Positions 11,201 through 22,100 of a stretch of DNA of 54,477 nucleotides are shown piece by piece (within the stretch, counting starts at the first letter, position 1; every line of letters starts with the position of its first letter). The notes beneath the pieces are model-generated. The model had not been told where the DNA came from. It searched no databases and saw only the letters and a program-made list of their open reading frames with translations. Made by a program: the position numbers and the translations under genes. The stretch is from Dimorphilus gyrociliatus (lineage: Eukaryota; Annelida; Polychaeta; Dinophilidae): contig CAJFCJ010000076.1 of NCBI GenBank assembly GCA_904063045.1, positions 146,230-200,706 on the forward strand. The letters are read 5' to 3'.

Positions 11201-11464
11201 CAGGAAAGCTAACATGAAACAGATGTTGTGGCTCCACTAGTGATGACTGTAATGGTGATCTGTGGCTGCATCCACTCAATAACAGTCCCAAAACCATCCT
11301 ACCAAGTGCCCATGTTACAAGTGCAAACATTACCTTAACATTTAAAACCACCATTATACTTTTGTTCTAACCAACTACCAAAGCCAGGCATTTGATCTAG
11401 CAGATGAGCCAACTTGTAATATAGAATCACAAGAAACCAAGACAATTACAGCTGATATCTATGA

Positions 11465-13629
11465 TTGAACTTGGAAGAAATTGAAACAAGAGCAGTAAAA
11501 TGTCAAGTGTATCTAAGAACTAATTTTTACACTTACTATTTCTTTGGAGCAAAGAAGAGGAGGATTGTTAACTCAGTTATCAAAGTAACTCATGATCAAT
11601 GCAGACAGATGATAAAAGACAAACGATCTTTTCAAGGAAACCTTTAATGGTGAAAAGAAACACTTGGATCACCAAGATCAGTTTCCTGCTGCCTACACAT
11701 GGCCAACAACGACCAAGGTGCTGGAATACACCACAATTATCCAGTTTGGCAAAGCATATTGGCAACCTCCTAATATGAAATTACAACTAATCTGGACTAC
11801 CTGGAAGATTGGTTTACCAGGGCAGTCCTATTGTGAAACAGAAGAGGCAATTATTGTCTTTAGGAACCTCAAGAATAATTACACACTTGGGCAACAATCA
11901 CCATGGATAAAAATTAGCAACAGAATTAGTTGTATCAAATTTGCTGGTCACTATTCTTGTCCAGGGTATTCTATTCTGGACATCCCTTATCAAGATAAGT
12001 TTATTGATGGAATTGGTGGTCCTGGAACAAAAGTACTAGTACCACTGGAGGAACAGAGTTTAATACAGGAAACAAGCAAGGAACACCTATACAATTTGCT
12101 ACAATATCAGAAGATTGGCAAAAATGAAGAAAAACGACTATTAAACTATCCCAATAAAGTTAAAGAACAAATTATACTATACAAGCGAACAACCCCTTAC
12201 CAAGTCTTAACCAATGGTACAGAGAAACAAACACAAAGTATAAACTAATGAGAAATAAAGGCACACTCAAGGAAGTTGTGATATATCATCTACAACAACC
12301 CATTAGTCCATCTTACTGGGAGCTGGATAACTATTATATCCAAGAAATGCTGCAAGCAGTCAATGGACAAGGGCAACAAGACAATCTGTCACGATTTCAA
12401 AATATGTATACAGTGAGAAAAGAATCAAAAAGAAGGTATTACCAACATTGGGCATATGGTATAAAGGACCACCAGCCAGAGAATTTAAGATTACCTATGA
12501 AGGAATTTATTTTACTCTACACATGAGAATGGCTAAAAAGCAGATGAAGAAGGAAGCAAAACTGAAACATAAGATAAGTAAAAACCCATACCACAAATTC
12601 CCATTGGAAATGAGAGAAGCTGCCCAAACATCTACCTTACTACATGGTATTGATTCAAATTTTAAGAATTTAAAAAAGTTTACCCAACAGCTGTCAAGTC
12701 TTCTCTGCAATCAATTTGTTCAAAGAAGCAGAATGATGGCATTACTAGCAAATTTGGATCCTCAATTGACCACAGTGTTAACAAATGAGTTGGGAATGCA
12801 CAGTAGTCAGATGGGAGAATTAGCTATAATTAAACAATGTTCACCAATAGCCTCAACAGAAGTAGTTTGTGACTTAAGCATGATAAAAAAGAATAACAAA
12901 TGTTCTCAATTTTTACTTGTCACCATGAACAACCTGCTTTTCCAAGTAGAACCAGTTACTCATGTTTTACAGCAAGTCAATCCTGAAGAGATTACCTATA
13001 ATGAGTGTAAGTCTAACAAGTTATTCTACAAAACAACTCACAACCCATTAAATCCTATAAGAAACCAACCAATGAAAGACAAAACGTATGTGTATTATTC
13101 AGAAAGAGGATGCAGATTTCACACTGTGTCTGCAAAATCCATGCAGTTACATATCCACAATCACCTTTCTGAACCAAAAATTGAAATTGCCAGATTAGCT
13201 GATCTACTCCACCATGGGGTAAAGAAGGATATTGCATACCAGCACTCAAAAATTAAGCAAGTTATCAGTTCACTGGAACAGAAGCAGGCAAGGTATGATA
13301 ACATGGTCACTGTTGCAGAGAAAAATGGCATTGTACCCAATTTATCTGGAATTAAAAAGTTTTTCCATAGTTGGTACTATAAACCTGGGAAAACACTTTA
13401 TGTTATCATACGAAATATTTGTTTGAGTATTGTAGTGTCAATGGTATGTATCATCATTTTCAACTATATTATTGGAAGAAGAAAACAAAGAGAAGAAATT
13501 GCTACCCCAAGTGAGAGCACAGATAACTCTCCTGAAAACCCAAAACTAATGAAACAAAGTTGTAGCTTTAGTCAACATCAAACTAATGAAGAAGAACAAC
13601 CACCTGTAATTCTCATTAAATCAAGATGA
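11465..13629 (+). pseudogene. Env-like membrane glycoprotein frames, element 1
   Basis: Four consecutive frames (11465-11647, 11664-12248, 12248-12526, 12448-13629) lie where env sits in env-bearing gypsy elements. The first has Cys residues and an aromatic run (YTYYFFGAKK). The last is Cys-containing, has a long helical region, and ends with a basic/hydrophobic anchor (ICLSIVVSMVCIIIF) and a short charged tail, as a type I envelope would. Frameshifts make it non-functional as read. The layout vaguely recalls chuvirus-like glycoproteins captured by LTR elements, but that is a guess. Confidence 0.6.
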
Positions 13630-13647
13630 AGGGACTCATCTTCACAA

Positions 13648-13660
13648 AGAAGGGGGAAGT
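13648..13660 (+). other. Polypurine tract of element 1
   Basis: AAGAAGGGGGAAG directly before the 3' LTR start TGTACAAC, in the expected place for plus-strand priming. Confidence 0.75.
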
Positions 13661-14295
13661 TGTACAACTTTGGTTATATTTTACATGCTTGAACTCTATT
13701 ATTTTATGCAACATATACATGTACATCTTAAAACCTACGCAAGAAAATGCTATAACATTGGCCAAACATAAGTCTGATTAGTCAGCTTGAAGGCTCATCT
13801 TTAATTACCAATAAAGGTTTGGCCAGGTTATAATTTAATTAACTTGCCTAGGGTGTGGCCAAGTTATAATTCAATTAACCTTCCTAAATGTTGAACCTTG
13901 TAACATCCTGTTACTAAAGATAAATATGAACTACACATTTCGGCAACTGTAAAGTGATGATTGGATGTCAGAGACAAACCTCAAAGTATATAAATTCTCA
14001 TTATTCTCATTTGGCATGCAGCTTCCATCTGGACCCAAGGACCTGGGAAAATCATCTGGAAACAACCTCCACTGGAACCATCCATCTACTCCTCAACATT
14101 AGAAGACAGTTTGGTAATTTGGCAACCTGCTTTTACAAACTATCTACTCTGCTATCGAACTCTCATATTGTTACTTGCTTAAGTATTATTATTGCGAATA
14201 AACCATTTTAATTTAAACATTTGTTTAAAGGTTCGAGTAGAACCAGTATTGTTATAACTTGCAAACGCATAGATTTTGCCAGCAAGAGCAGTACA
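13661..14295 (+). repeat. 3' LTR of Ty3-type element 1
   Basis: 635 bp, TGTACAAC to GCAGTACA. At the five positions where I see it differ from the 5' LTR (for example CCTACGC against CCTATGC, GGCCAGG against GGCCAAG), it agrees with the solo LTR at 44807-45441, not with its own 5' partner. Confidence 0.9.
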
Positions 14296-14964
14296 ACATG
14301 GAAAATCACAATATTTTAACATAGTTGTTAAATATATAAATGTAGAATTAAATAAGCTAAATGTAGGTTTAAACAGACTTAAAATCTGTTAGGTAATAGC
14401 TGAGAAAAATTAATTTTTCAATTTTGATAAATAGGACTCAAAATAATGTATTTAATAATAGTTCAAACATAAAGAGATGCATTAATTGTTTACAAATTTG
14501 ATAGATTAATAGGATAGGCAACAGTCTTATTAGTAATAATCTTTTTAGGATAAGTTTGGGTTAACTTGTGATCATTTTCTATAAATATTTTATAAGATAT
14601 GTACACAAATAGGCCTATAGCTCCTTTAATATTACAGCTAGAAACTTGCTTTTTTGAATGTAGAGAGATATTATTAAACCCAAATTTAATCTTTTATCAG
14701 ATTCATTCTATCTGGTCTAGTTTTTGCTCATTGTCCTGTTAAATGTAAATTATTCAACTGAATTTTTACGGTAGAAAACCCAAACTGTTAATCTTCATTC
14801 TTGTATAGGCTGTTTAGAATTGAAATGGGCTAAACGTAGGTCAAAACAGAGCTAAAATTGGTCAAGTTGGAGCTGAGAAAAGTTAAATTAAAGATTTAAT
14901 ATATTTGTTAAATAATAGCCATAATTACAATGAATAATTTAGTGTTTAATATTTATTGTGCAGG
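14296..14964 (+). other. PLE noncoding segment with diverged repeats
   Basis: No ORF. It holds two copies of a repeat of about 75 bp (14334-14410 and 14811-14887) sharing TAGAATT, GCTAAA(T/C)GTAGGT, CTAAAAT and AGCTGAGAAAA; a weaker third copy (AAGCTGAGAAAAGTTAATTT) lies at 16627. The segment ends with a splice-acceptor-like TTTATTGTGCAG one base before the ORF-A ATG, suggesting a leader intron. Confidence 0.55.
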
Positions 14965-16476
14965 ATGAATATACAATGGTTTATGCCATTCAAAACTCTG
15001 CCTTATATGCACCCTGATGTTGATGTAAACATTAACAATTTAAAATTCCAACTAAGATACATTCTACAATGCTATTTCAAAGCAGAAAACAGTAAAGTTG
15101 CTAATCATTGGGATCACCTTTTAGAAAATGAAATTAAGAGAACAGATCTTGGATGCAAAAATAAATTAGAATATTATAGAGATAATAAAGAGGATAACAT
15201 ATTTGAAGATATATTTGAGGGCAAAAAACAGCTGATAAATACAGTAGAAAGATGCTTCAAAAATTTTTATGAATTGCAAAAGAAACTTAATCAATACTTC
15301 TATTTAAAAAGATTGTTAAACCTTTTAGAATCTAAGGAAGAGTTAATTAAAGTATTACATTTTGTAAATGGAGAAGTTTTAAATACTAAAAGGAATATGA
15401 AGCATTTCTCCAAATCATATTATGATGAATTTTATCAAGATGTTCTTAATTTTTATGACAATATGAAGAAAAGCAATAGAGAATTTAAGGAAAACGAAGT
15501 TATAGATCAAGCATCTCCACCAAAACAAATAGAAAATACACAAGTTATTAAAGAGGTTGCTGTTCAGGTTGATAGGCCACCAACACATAACATTGCTGTT
15601 CAAGTTAAGAAGCCACAGACACATGATATTGCTGTTCAAATATCTAAAACATTCAAAGAAAGAAGCACACAAACAACTGTACCAAGGTTAACTAAAAAGA
15701 GAAAGATTCCTAAAGTAAAGGAGGTGAAAGATTCAGGAAGAGAAAATCAAGGAGAAGAACCACAAACTAAGAAGCAAAGAGTTGAAAGAACAACACCACA
15801 GCAAGAGAAAGCAAAAGAACCAAAGCAGCAGCAGCAACAACAAGAGTCACTCAAGAGAAAGAAGCCTACAGTTGAAGGAGGTATAGAAGAAAAAAGCCAC
15901 CAAGAAGAGAAACAAAAAGAGCAAGAGCTTCCAGAGGGAAAAGAAGAGGAAAAAGTTATGGATTTAAACAAATTTAAATATGTAAAGATAAAGAATGTTA
16001 AATTGGATAAATCCCTTAAAATGAAATGTAGAAAAGAATATTATGATTGTGTATTGATAAGTGATTGCTCCTTTGATAGACTGTCAGAGAAACAACTCTT
16101 CCAGATCAAGGATACAACTATGGGAACCAGCAAAAATGTTGTGTTTTTCCAAATTAGGGAATTGAAATTTGTTGACATAATTGAAATATGCCAGAAATGG
16201 AAGTTTTCATTTAAAAAAATATTCTTCTTCTCTAAACATAAACCTAATATTTCTTCTGGAGAAATCTTCAATCAGTCAGTCAAACTCAAAAAGATATATT
16301 TCCCTACTAACTATTTTACAGCTTATACTCAGAGAAATATGAAGAGAGCTGGATTGAGCTTTATACCACTTCCTCAACCATTACAGAGCAGATTAATCAA
16401 TGAAAACGGTGGCTATAATCAGCTTTGTCAACAAGATCAACATCTCCTACTCAAACACTTCTGTAATGAATTGTAA
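14965..16476 (+). CDS. PLE ORF-A: coiled, basic protein with SGNH-like C-terminal module
   Basis: Start chosen at the ATG at 14965, just after an acceptor-like site (GTGCAG). About 503 residues. Residues 1-190 are helical and aromatic/Lys-rich; 195-235 hold tandem units of the form IAVQVxxPxTHD; 235-340 are Lys/Glu/Gln-rich. The C-terminal module begins near residue 363 (VLISDCSF), continues through FFQIRELKFVDIIEICQKW, and ends with a D-x-H pair (QQDQHLL, about 490). The same module recurs in ORF-B and ORF-C. The SDxS and DxH placement suggests an SGNH/GDSL hydrolase-like fold, as in ORF1 proteins of some LINEs. This is unproven; it could equally be a structural or nucleic-acid-binding protein. 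Confidence 0.7.
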   Translation: MNIQWFMPFKTLPYMHPDVDVNINNLKFQLRYILQCYFKAENSKVANHWDHLLENEIKRTDLGCKNKLEYYRDNKEDNIFEDIFEGKKQLINTVERCFKNFYELQKKLNQYFYLKRLLNLLESKEELIKVLHFVNGEVLNTKRNMKHFSKSYYDEFYQDVLNFYDNMKKSNREFKENEVIDQASPPKQIENTQVIKEVAVQVDRPPTHNIAVQVKKPQTHDIAVQISKTFKERSTQTTVPRLTKKRKIPKVKEVKDSGRENQGEEPQTKKQRVERTTPQQEKAKEPKQQQQQQESLKRKKPTVEGGIEEKSHQEEKQKEQELPEGKEEEKVMDLNKFKYVKIKNVKLDKSLKMKCRKEYYDCVLISDCSFDRLSEKQLFQIKDTTMGTSKNVVFFQIRELKFVDIIEICQKWKFSFKKIFFFSKHKPNISSGEIFNQSVKLKKIYFPTNYFTAYTQRNMKRAGLSFIPLPQPLQSRLINENGGYNQLCQQDQHLLLKHFCNEL

Positions 16477-17607
16477 TATACTTGTATATTTTATATGGTA
16501 GTTGTCTCATAGAGATCATGTTTTTTAAATGCACAGCATACTTATTGCTCTTAAATTTACAGAGAATAAACAAATTCGCTTTGTGGTCTTTAATTTGCTT
16601 CAAAAATCAATGAAATCTGTCAAATAGAAGCTGAGAAAAGTTAATTTTAAGATATTGACAATTTTAGGTTTTAATAAGATATTAGTTCAAATTTAAGCAC
16701 CTTGTCTATCCTTAATTCTGATCCAAATTTGACAAATTTTTTTTTAAATTGTAGACAATTCTATTTCCTTTTAGAATAAATTAACTCCTATAATATAAAA
16801 CATAGTTTAAATACTGTTTAAATAGCTTAAATGCAAGTACTATCATAATACAAAAGTTGGTAGAAGAACATCTATTTTAGGATGAATTTATAGTTGCTTT
16901 AAATGTTTATATGCTGGATGTAATTAAATGTATTACAACTATTGCTTTAATATATTGTTTTCCTTCGAATTTCAAAGAAATTGATGGAATTTTACTGTTC
17001 CAATTCTTACAGTGTACTTGTACTAATTTTTTAAGATTTTCATTGACCTACATACAAAATGTTGCTTAAAGAAAATTATATATATATACATATTTATATT
17101 GTTTTCATTGGCACCTTGTTCAATATGCATACTCATATAATAATTCAATGTTGCAATTATACAATGAGAATGAATATTAGAATTGGGCAATATTCTACCT
17201 AACCCTAACTTTAGCCCTTAACCATAACAAAAAATTATTAAAAGAGTATTGAAAACTAACCATATCCTAATAAATAATTAAATATATAAAATAGTATAAA
17301 ATTATTAATTAATTAAGCAGATATTAATTGATTGAATTATGAAGACTGTTCAATTAGTTGTAATGATTATTGGATATTGTCAATGAATTTCAATCTATTT
17401 TTTTAAATAGAAAAATATAATATATAATTTTGTCTATACATTATGAAATATAATTCAAAGGTTAAGAGGTGACACTATGAGAGCCACTTTCTTCACAAGA
17501 AGGCCCTTATCTTAAATGATATAATCTGAAAAGGTGACAAGTGACATGTTTTGATAGTGTCTTATCAAGGGCTTTGTTGCCATGATGGGGGTTTTCTATG
17601 CTAAAGT
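16477..17607 (+). other. PLE spacer between ORF-A and promoter
   Basis: No ORF. Contains the third AGCTGAGAAAAGTTAA repeat (16627), very AT-rich DNA, and a short telomere-like stretch (CCTAACCCTAACTTTAGCCC, about 17198). An interrupted TA run lies at 17080-17100. Confidence 0.45.
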
Positions 17608-17618
17608 GTATATAAACC
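17608..17618 (+). promoter_or_regulatory. Putative TATA promoter upstream of PLE ORF-B
   Basis: GTATATAAACC is followed about 25 bp later by CATTCTCTCATC, a plausible initiation site. The spacing and the TATATAAACC form match the promoters in the element-2 LTRs. It precedes the spliced-looking leader of ORF-B and not ORF-A, so ORF-B (and perhaps ORF-C) may have its own transcript. Confidence 0.5.
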
Positions 17619-17636
17619 TTGCTATTGCGCATTCTC

Positions 17637-19196
17637 TCATCTGCTACCATAGAGAAAAGACTGTTCACCAGACCAGTCTCTGTTTCAAGTAAGTTCTAAT
17701 CTTTTCTTAACTTTTTTCATATAAACAGTTGATGGAATATAGACATATTATATATCATTAGAATCAGCTTTTCAAGCCTGTTAACATTGTGCAAAAATCT
17801 ATTCGATTAGATGAAAAAAAATTTTACAAGCAAAAACAAATATTCGATATGTAAGAAAGAAAGAAAGAAATGTTAATTCTTTAACTATAGAATTTAATTA
17901 ATAGAAGTGTTAATTTAATTACTATATTCAGTTAATGGTTTCTTCATAATATTCATTTTATATTCTTTACACAGAGAGAATTTTTTGCTGATTGATTTGC
18001 TATTTGCTGCTTTTTTCTCCATTTTGCTTGGATTACACAGTTAGTTATATGTTATATGTTACATTATTTTTAAATATTATGTTATAATAAATCTTTCTCA
18101 ACATAGAGGTCTTCTCTTCACCAAAAGTGTGATAGCTTTCATCTATTCCACTACAGAAGAAGGATAGTTCAACATCCCAGACTTTATTTCTAGTAAGATT
18201 TATGTTTTTCTTAACTTTTTTGGTGTATTGAAATAAATATCAGTTCTTTAAATATTTTAATTAACAGATGCATATAATTGTTAAATTCATTAATTATTGT
18301 TAGTAATTTCTACTTACATTTATTACAGAATCAATTTTTTACTGATTGAATCTCTACTACTTTGTGGACTGGAAATCTTCTGACAGCATCCCAACCAAAG
18401 TCTTAATCAGCATATTGCAAATTCTACAGGATCAAAACCTGACAACAGCTATCTTGAAAGAATCTTCTGAAATTTACTATCAAAGTAAGTAGTATATGTT
18501 TTGTATTGAAGAGTCTTGTCTTTCTTGAATAAATTTACAGCCCTTGGCTATGAATTTATTCTGTTTTTTAACTATTTGTTATTGGTGTTGATGTGTTGAT
18601 ATAATATATTGAGATATTCCTCCTTTCTTATAAAATTCAAAAAAGTTACTTTTAGTATAAAAAAAATACATATAAACCCTTATTTTGGTAGCTTTTTTAT
18701 TTATTTTCTAAACTTGTATATTCCCATTGAAAAAAGTTTACTTTTTAAGTTCTTCATTCCAATGGAATAAATATACAAAGTTTTTTATTACAAAATTCTA
18801 CATAGCTTTTTAATTTTTTCTAAAAACTTGTATATTCCCAATGAAAATAAAGTTTACCTTTTAGGTTCTTTATTTCAATAAATATGCAAAGTTCTTTCTT
18901 GTTGAATTTCACATTTTTCCTTACAGAATAACTCTAAATAAGATGGCTTTTTTTGCTTTTAAATTTACAGTTACTCTTTTTTATCTCTTCCAAAATTTTA
19001 ACTAATTTTTATTGAGGAAGAATATCACAAACAGGTTTGAAAAAAAGAATTAATATAATTATCTATATCTATTTCTATATATAGGGTTAGGTTATGTACT
19101 TATTGATTTTCTAAGTATGTTATTGATGCTTATTTATGTTTTGTTTTTTTTTTTTGTTATTCCTATAAGAAAAGAATTGAGAGTTTACAATTCAAA
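17637..19196 (+). other. PLE leader region with exon-like blocks and repeats
   Basis: No long ORF. Donor-like sites occur after TTTCAA (GTAAGT, about 17691), TTTCTA (GTAAGA, about 18198) and CTATCAAA (GTAAGTAG, about 18484). Acceptor-like sites precede a pair of similar blocks (GAATTTTTTGCTGATTGATT near 17979 and CAATTTTTTACTGATTGAAT near 18332), and a strong one (CCTATAAG) lies 29 bp before the ORF-B ATG. This looks like a partly duplicated, multi-intron 5' leader. A short TTAGGG-like stretch (AGGGTTAGGTT) is at about 19084. Confidence 0.5.
18690..18915 (+). repeat. Two-copy tandem repeat, period about 116 bp
   Basis: Both copies contain AACTTGTATATTCCCA, GTTTAC(T/C)TTTTA and AAATATxCAAAGTT in the same order; the first starts near 18690 and the second near 18806. 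Diverged, noncoding, in the leader of ORF-B. Confidence 0.6.
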
Positions 19197-22100
19197 ATGA
19201 ATGAACCTGTAAGGAAAACAAAAACACTGAATCATCCATGGTTTTACCCTGAAATATATGAAAAAAAGGAATGTTTTAAGTTGAATTTCAAGACTTTAAA
19301 CTTTGACATTTATAAACAATTAAAATTTATTATTGAGAAGCAGATTGAAAAACATGTTGGTGTTTCATATAAGAAAATCTGTAGCTCATCTGAATGTTTA
19401 TATTTTAATAATAGGTTTAATATTTCTAAACCTTTTCAAGAGCTAATGAGAAAAGATTATCAAGAATTTCAAGCTTTAATTGAAAAACGATACTTAGAAA
19501 ACCTGGAACAATATGTTCTATTGGAAAATTATTTTAATAATATTAGTACATTATGTAAACATTTCAATGAAGATGAAATCAAAAGGTTGATATCAAAAAT
19601 CTTTCTAGAAAAATCCATCAAATTGAACAAGGAATTTGTTGAAAAAACAAAACAAAGTCTGATAGAAATTTGTATCAGAAGTAAAGAAAATGATAAAGAC
19701 AGAAAAAAGAAGAAACTGAAAGAAACAACTACAACAGATGAAAAAGATGGAAATCATATAGGAACAGCTGACAGAACAACAATGAAAATAATAGTTGAAC
19801 AAGAGAAAGGTACACTTAACAATGAAATGGAAAAAACACCAGAAGAGAAGATGAAAGAAACATCTATAATAGAGGAAGATGCAAGTGGTAAGAAACTGAA
19901 AGAAACAATTATAAGAGATGAAAAAGCTATAAATCATATTGATACAGCTGATAGAACTACAATGAAAGAAATACCAGTAAGAGAGAAAAATACCAGTTGT
20001 CTGAAAATGGAAAAAACATCAGTTATTGAAGAAGCTGCAAGTGAGAAGAATTTTAAAGAAACATCTGCAATAGAGAAAGATACAAGTGGTAAGAAACTGC
20101 AAGAAATGGCTGTAAGAGATGAAAAAGTTGGAAATCATGTGATTGCTGTTAAACAAATAGATACAGATAATAGAACAACAATTGAAGAAAAACTTGAAAA
20201 AGAGAAAGCAGGTACTACTGACAAGGAAATAGAAAAAATACCAGAAAATATTTTGAAAGAAACATCTATAATTGAGAAGGATACAAGTGATATTATTATG
20301 AAAGATGTACCAGTAAGAGAGAAAAATGCTAGTGATCTGCAAATGGAAAAAACAACAGTCATTGACAAGGATGCAAATGATAAGCCAGTTAAAGATAACC
20401 ATTTTCCAAATAAAGATGCAAGTAATATAGAATTACAAGAAACCATTTTAAGAGATAATCATTCTGATACAACTGCTACACCAACTACTCAACAAAATGA
20501 TAATCTGAAAGAATATGAAGAAATGGATGAAAAAGAGATAGAAGAGGGAGCTCAAGAACAAATAATGGAAACAAGCCCAAATGTAAGAAACATTTTAGAT
20601 GAGACAATTATGGATGCTTGTAATCAAAATTCTGTTGTAACAAAATTACATTGGTCAAAAAATGTTTCATTTCAATCACCATTAAGAACCTCCTCACCAA
20701 AACAAACAACTTTTAATACTTCTATTGATTCTAGTGAATTGGATTTGTTTGATGAAGAATCATGGTTGGCATTGGAAGAGAGAAGATCTCAAGATCAAGT
20801 AATAGACACAACAAAGAAGAGTATTGATGGAGTAAATTCAATTGTTTTAAGTATAACAGATAATACCAGAAAATATATGGGATGGAGAATGGTATTGAAA
20901 AATAACTACAGAAAGGATAAAAAGCTGATTGATCTCTATAGAGAATGGGGGAAGAATTTCCTGTCAGACAAAGAAGCTAAAATTTTTTCAAAATTATTAC
21001 CACCAAACATACCAATAAAAACTGAATTTCTTATTATTTCTGATAGTTCATTTAGAGATGTTCCCATCAAGAATATTTCACAATCAGCCTCCAAATACAA
21101 AATTGCTTTAAAGGGAATTATGATCAACATTAGTCAATTAAACTATGAAGACATTTTGCCCATTTTAACAAACTGGAATATGCAATATGAATATATCTTT
21201 GTACATGCAAACTTAAATTCTAACAAACAAGCTTATGGAGTAGCCTCATTTTTAAAAGACAAATTTGGAACTTGTAAGAATGTTATAATAGCCATTCCAT
21301 TTGGCACTAAACTGATTTCATCAAGCAAAGATATTCAACTGGCAACTAGGAACCAAGCTACTGTTCTAGACATGACTGACATGAAAAAATTGGGATTTAC
21401 AGATAATCCAACTGGAAATTCAAAATCAAAACATCTCACAAAGAAGGCACAAGAATTTTCCATTGATTTAGTGATGAAAACATTGCAGAGAATTATTAAA
21501 GATGAGACAGAAGAGAAAATGGACAAAGATATATCAACTAATAGGGTAATACCATTATCTGGATTTAATTTCAATCAACAATTAAATACTCAATATGTTG
21601 TTAATTTAAGCAAATATCAGATCCCTAATGATATCAATAATTTTTTAAATCTGGGTTTAAAGTTTGTATATGAAAGTATAAAACCAAAAAAATGGAAGCA
21701 ATATACATTATTTAATTTAGAAAGATTTTTTAAAAAAGTATCAGTCATTAAGAAACTAAATAAATCAACAAGTGAGGAAAATCTTAGATGTATTAATTAT
21801 CAATGGATACCAAAAGGATATGAATCAAATGTTACATGTATTGAGGAACAGGATGATGCTGATGATGATAGTGATGATGATGATGAGGATAGTGATGAAA
21901 TGTTACAATTTTTTAAAGAATGCAGAAAAACAATTCAAAATACTTTCTTTAAAGAGAACTTCAGGATTTTAAAATTTGACAAACAATTCTTTCAATCTCT
22001 GACAAAATTCCTTTCATTAAACATTGTAATTAAGCCAGCTGACAAAGGATCTTGTATTGTAATACAAAACACTGATGATTATATTTACATGTGCAATAAA

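Larger units (their letters stand above)
5050..14295 (+). mobile_element. Ty3/gypsy-type LTR retrotransposon with env-like ORFs (element 1)
   Basis: Two 635-bp LTRs bound it (5050-5684 and 13661-14295), with a PBS after the first and a purine tract before the second. Internal order: gag with a retropepsin, RT, RNase H, integrase with a GPY/F-like end, a second retropepsin-like domain with an acidic tail, then env-like frames ending in a membrane anchor. The RT-RH-IN order is that of Ty3/gypsy. Coding is broken by at least six frame changes and one undetermined base (7358). The flanks do not form a clean target-site duplication (ATAT left, ACAT right), and the right flank does not continue the GPCR cut on the left. 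Confidence 0.9.

Noticed and set aside
12507-12710. Minus-strand ORFs inside retroelement coding regions
   Set aside because: Opposite-strand shadows of gag-pol-env frames, with no motif.
15747-15971. Ser/Cys/Phe-rich minus-strand ORF over ORF-A, and similar ones over ORF-B
   Set aside because: Antisense shadows of Lys/Glu/Gln-rich coding sequence.
21840-21905. GATGAT microsatellite as an independent repeat
   Set aside because: It is in frame within ORF-B and encodes an acidic linker between the module and the RT.
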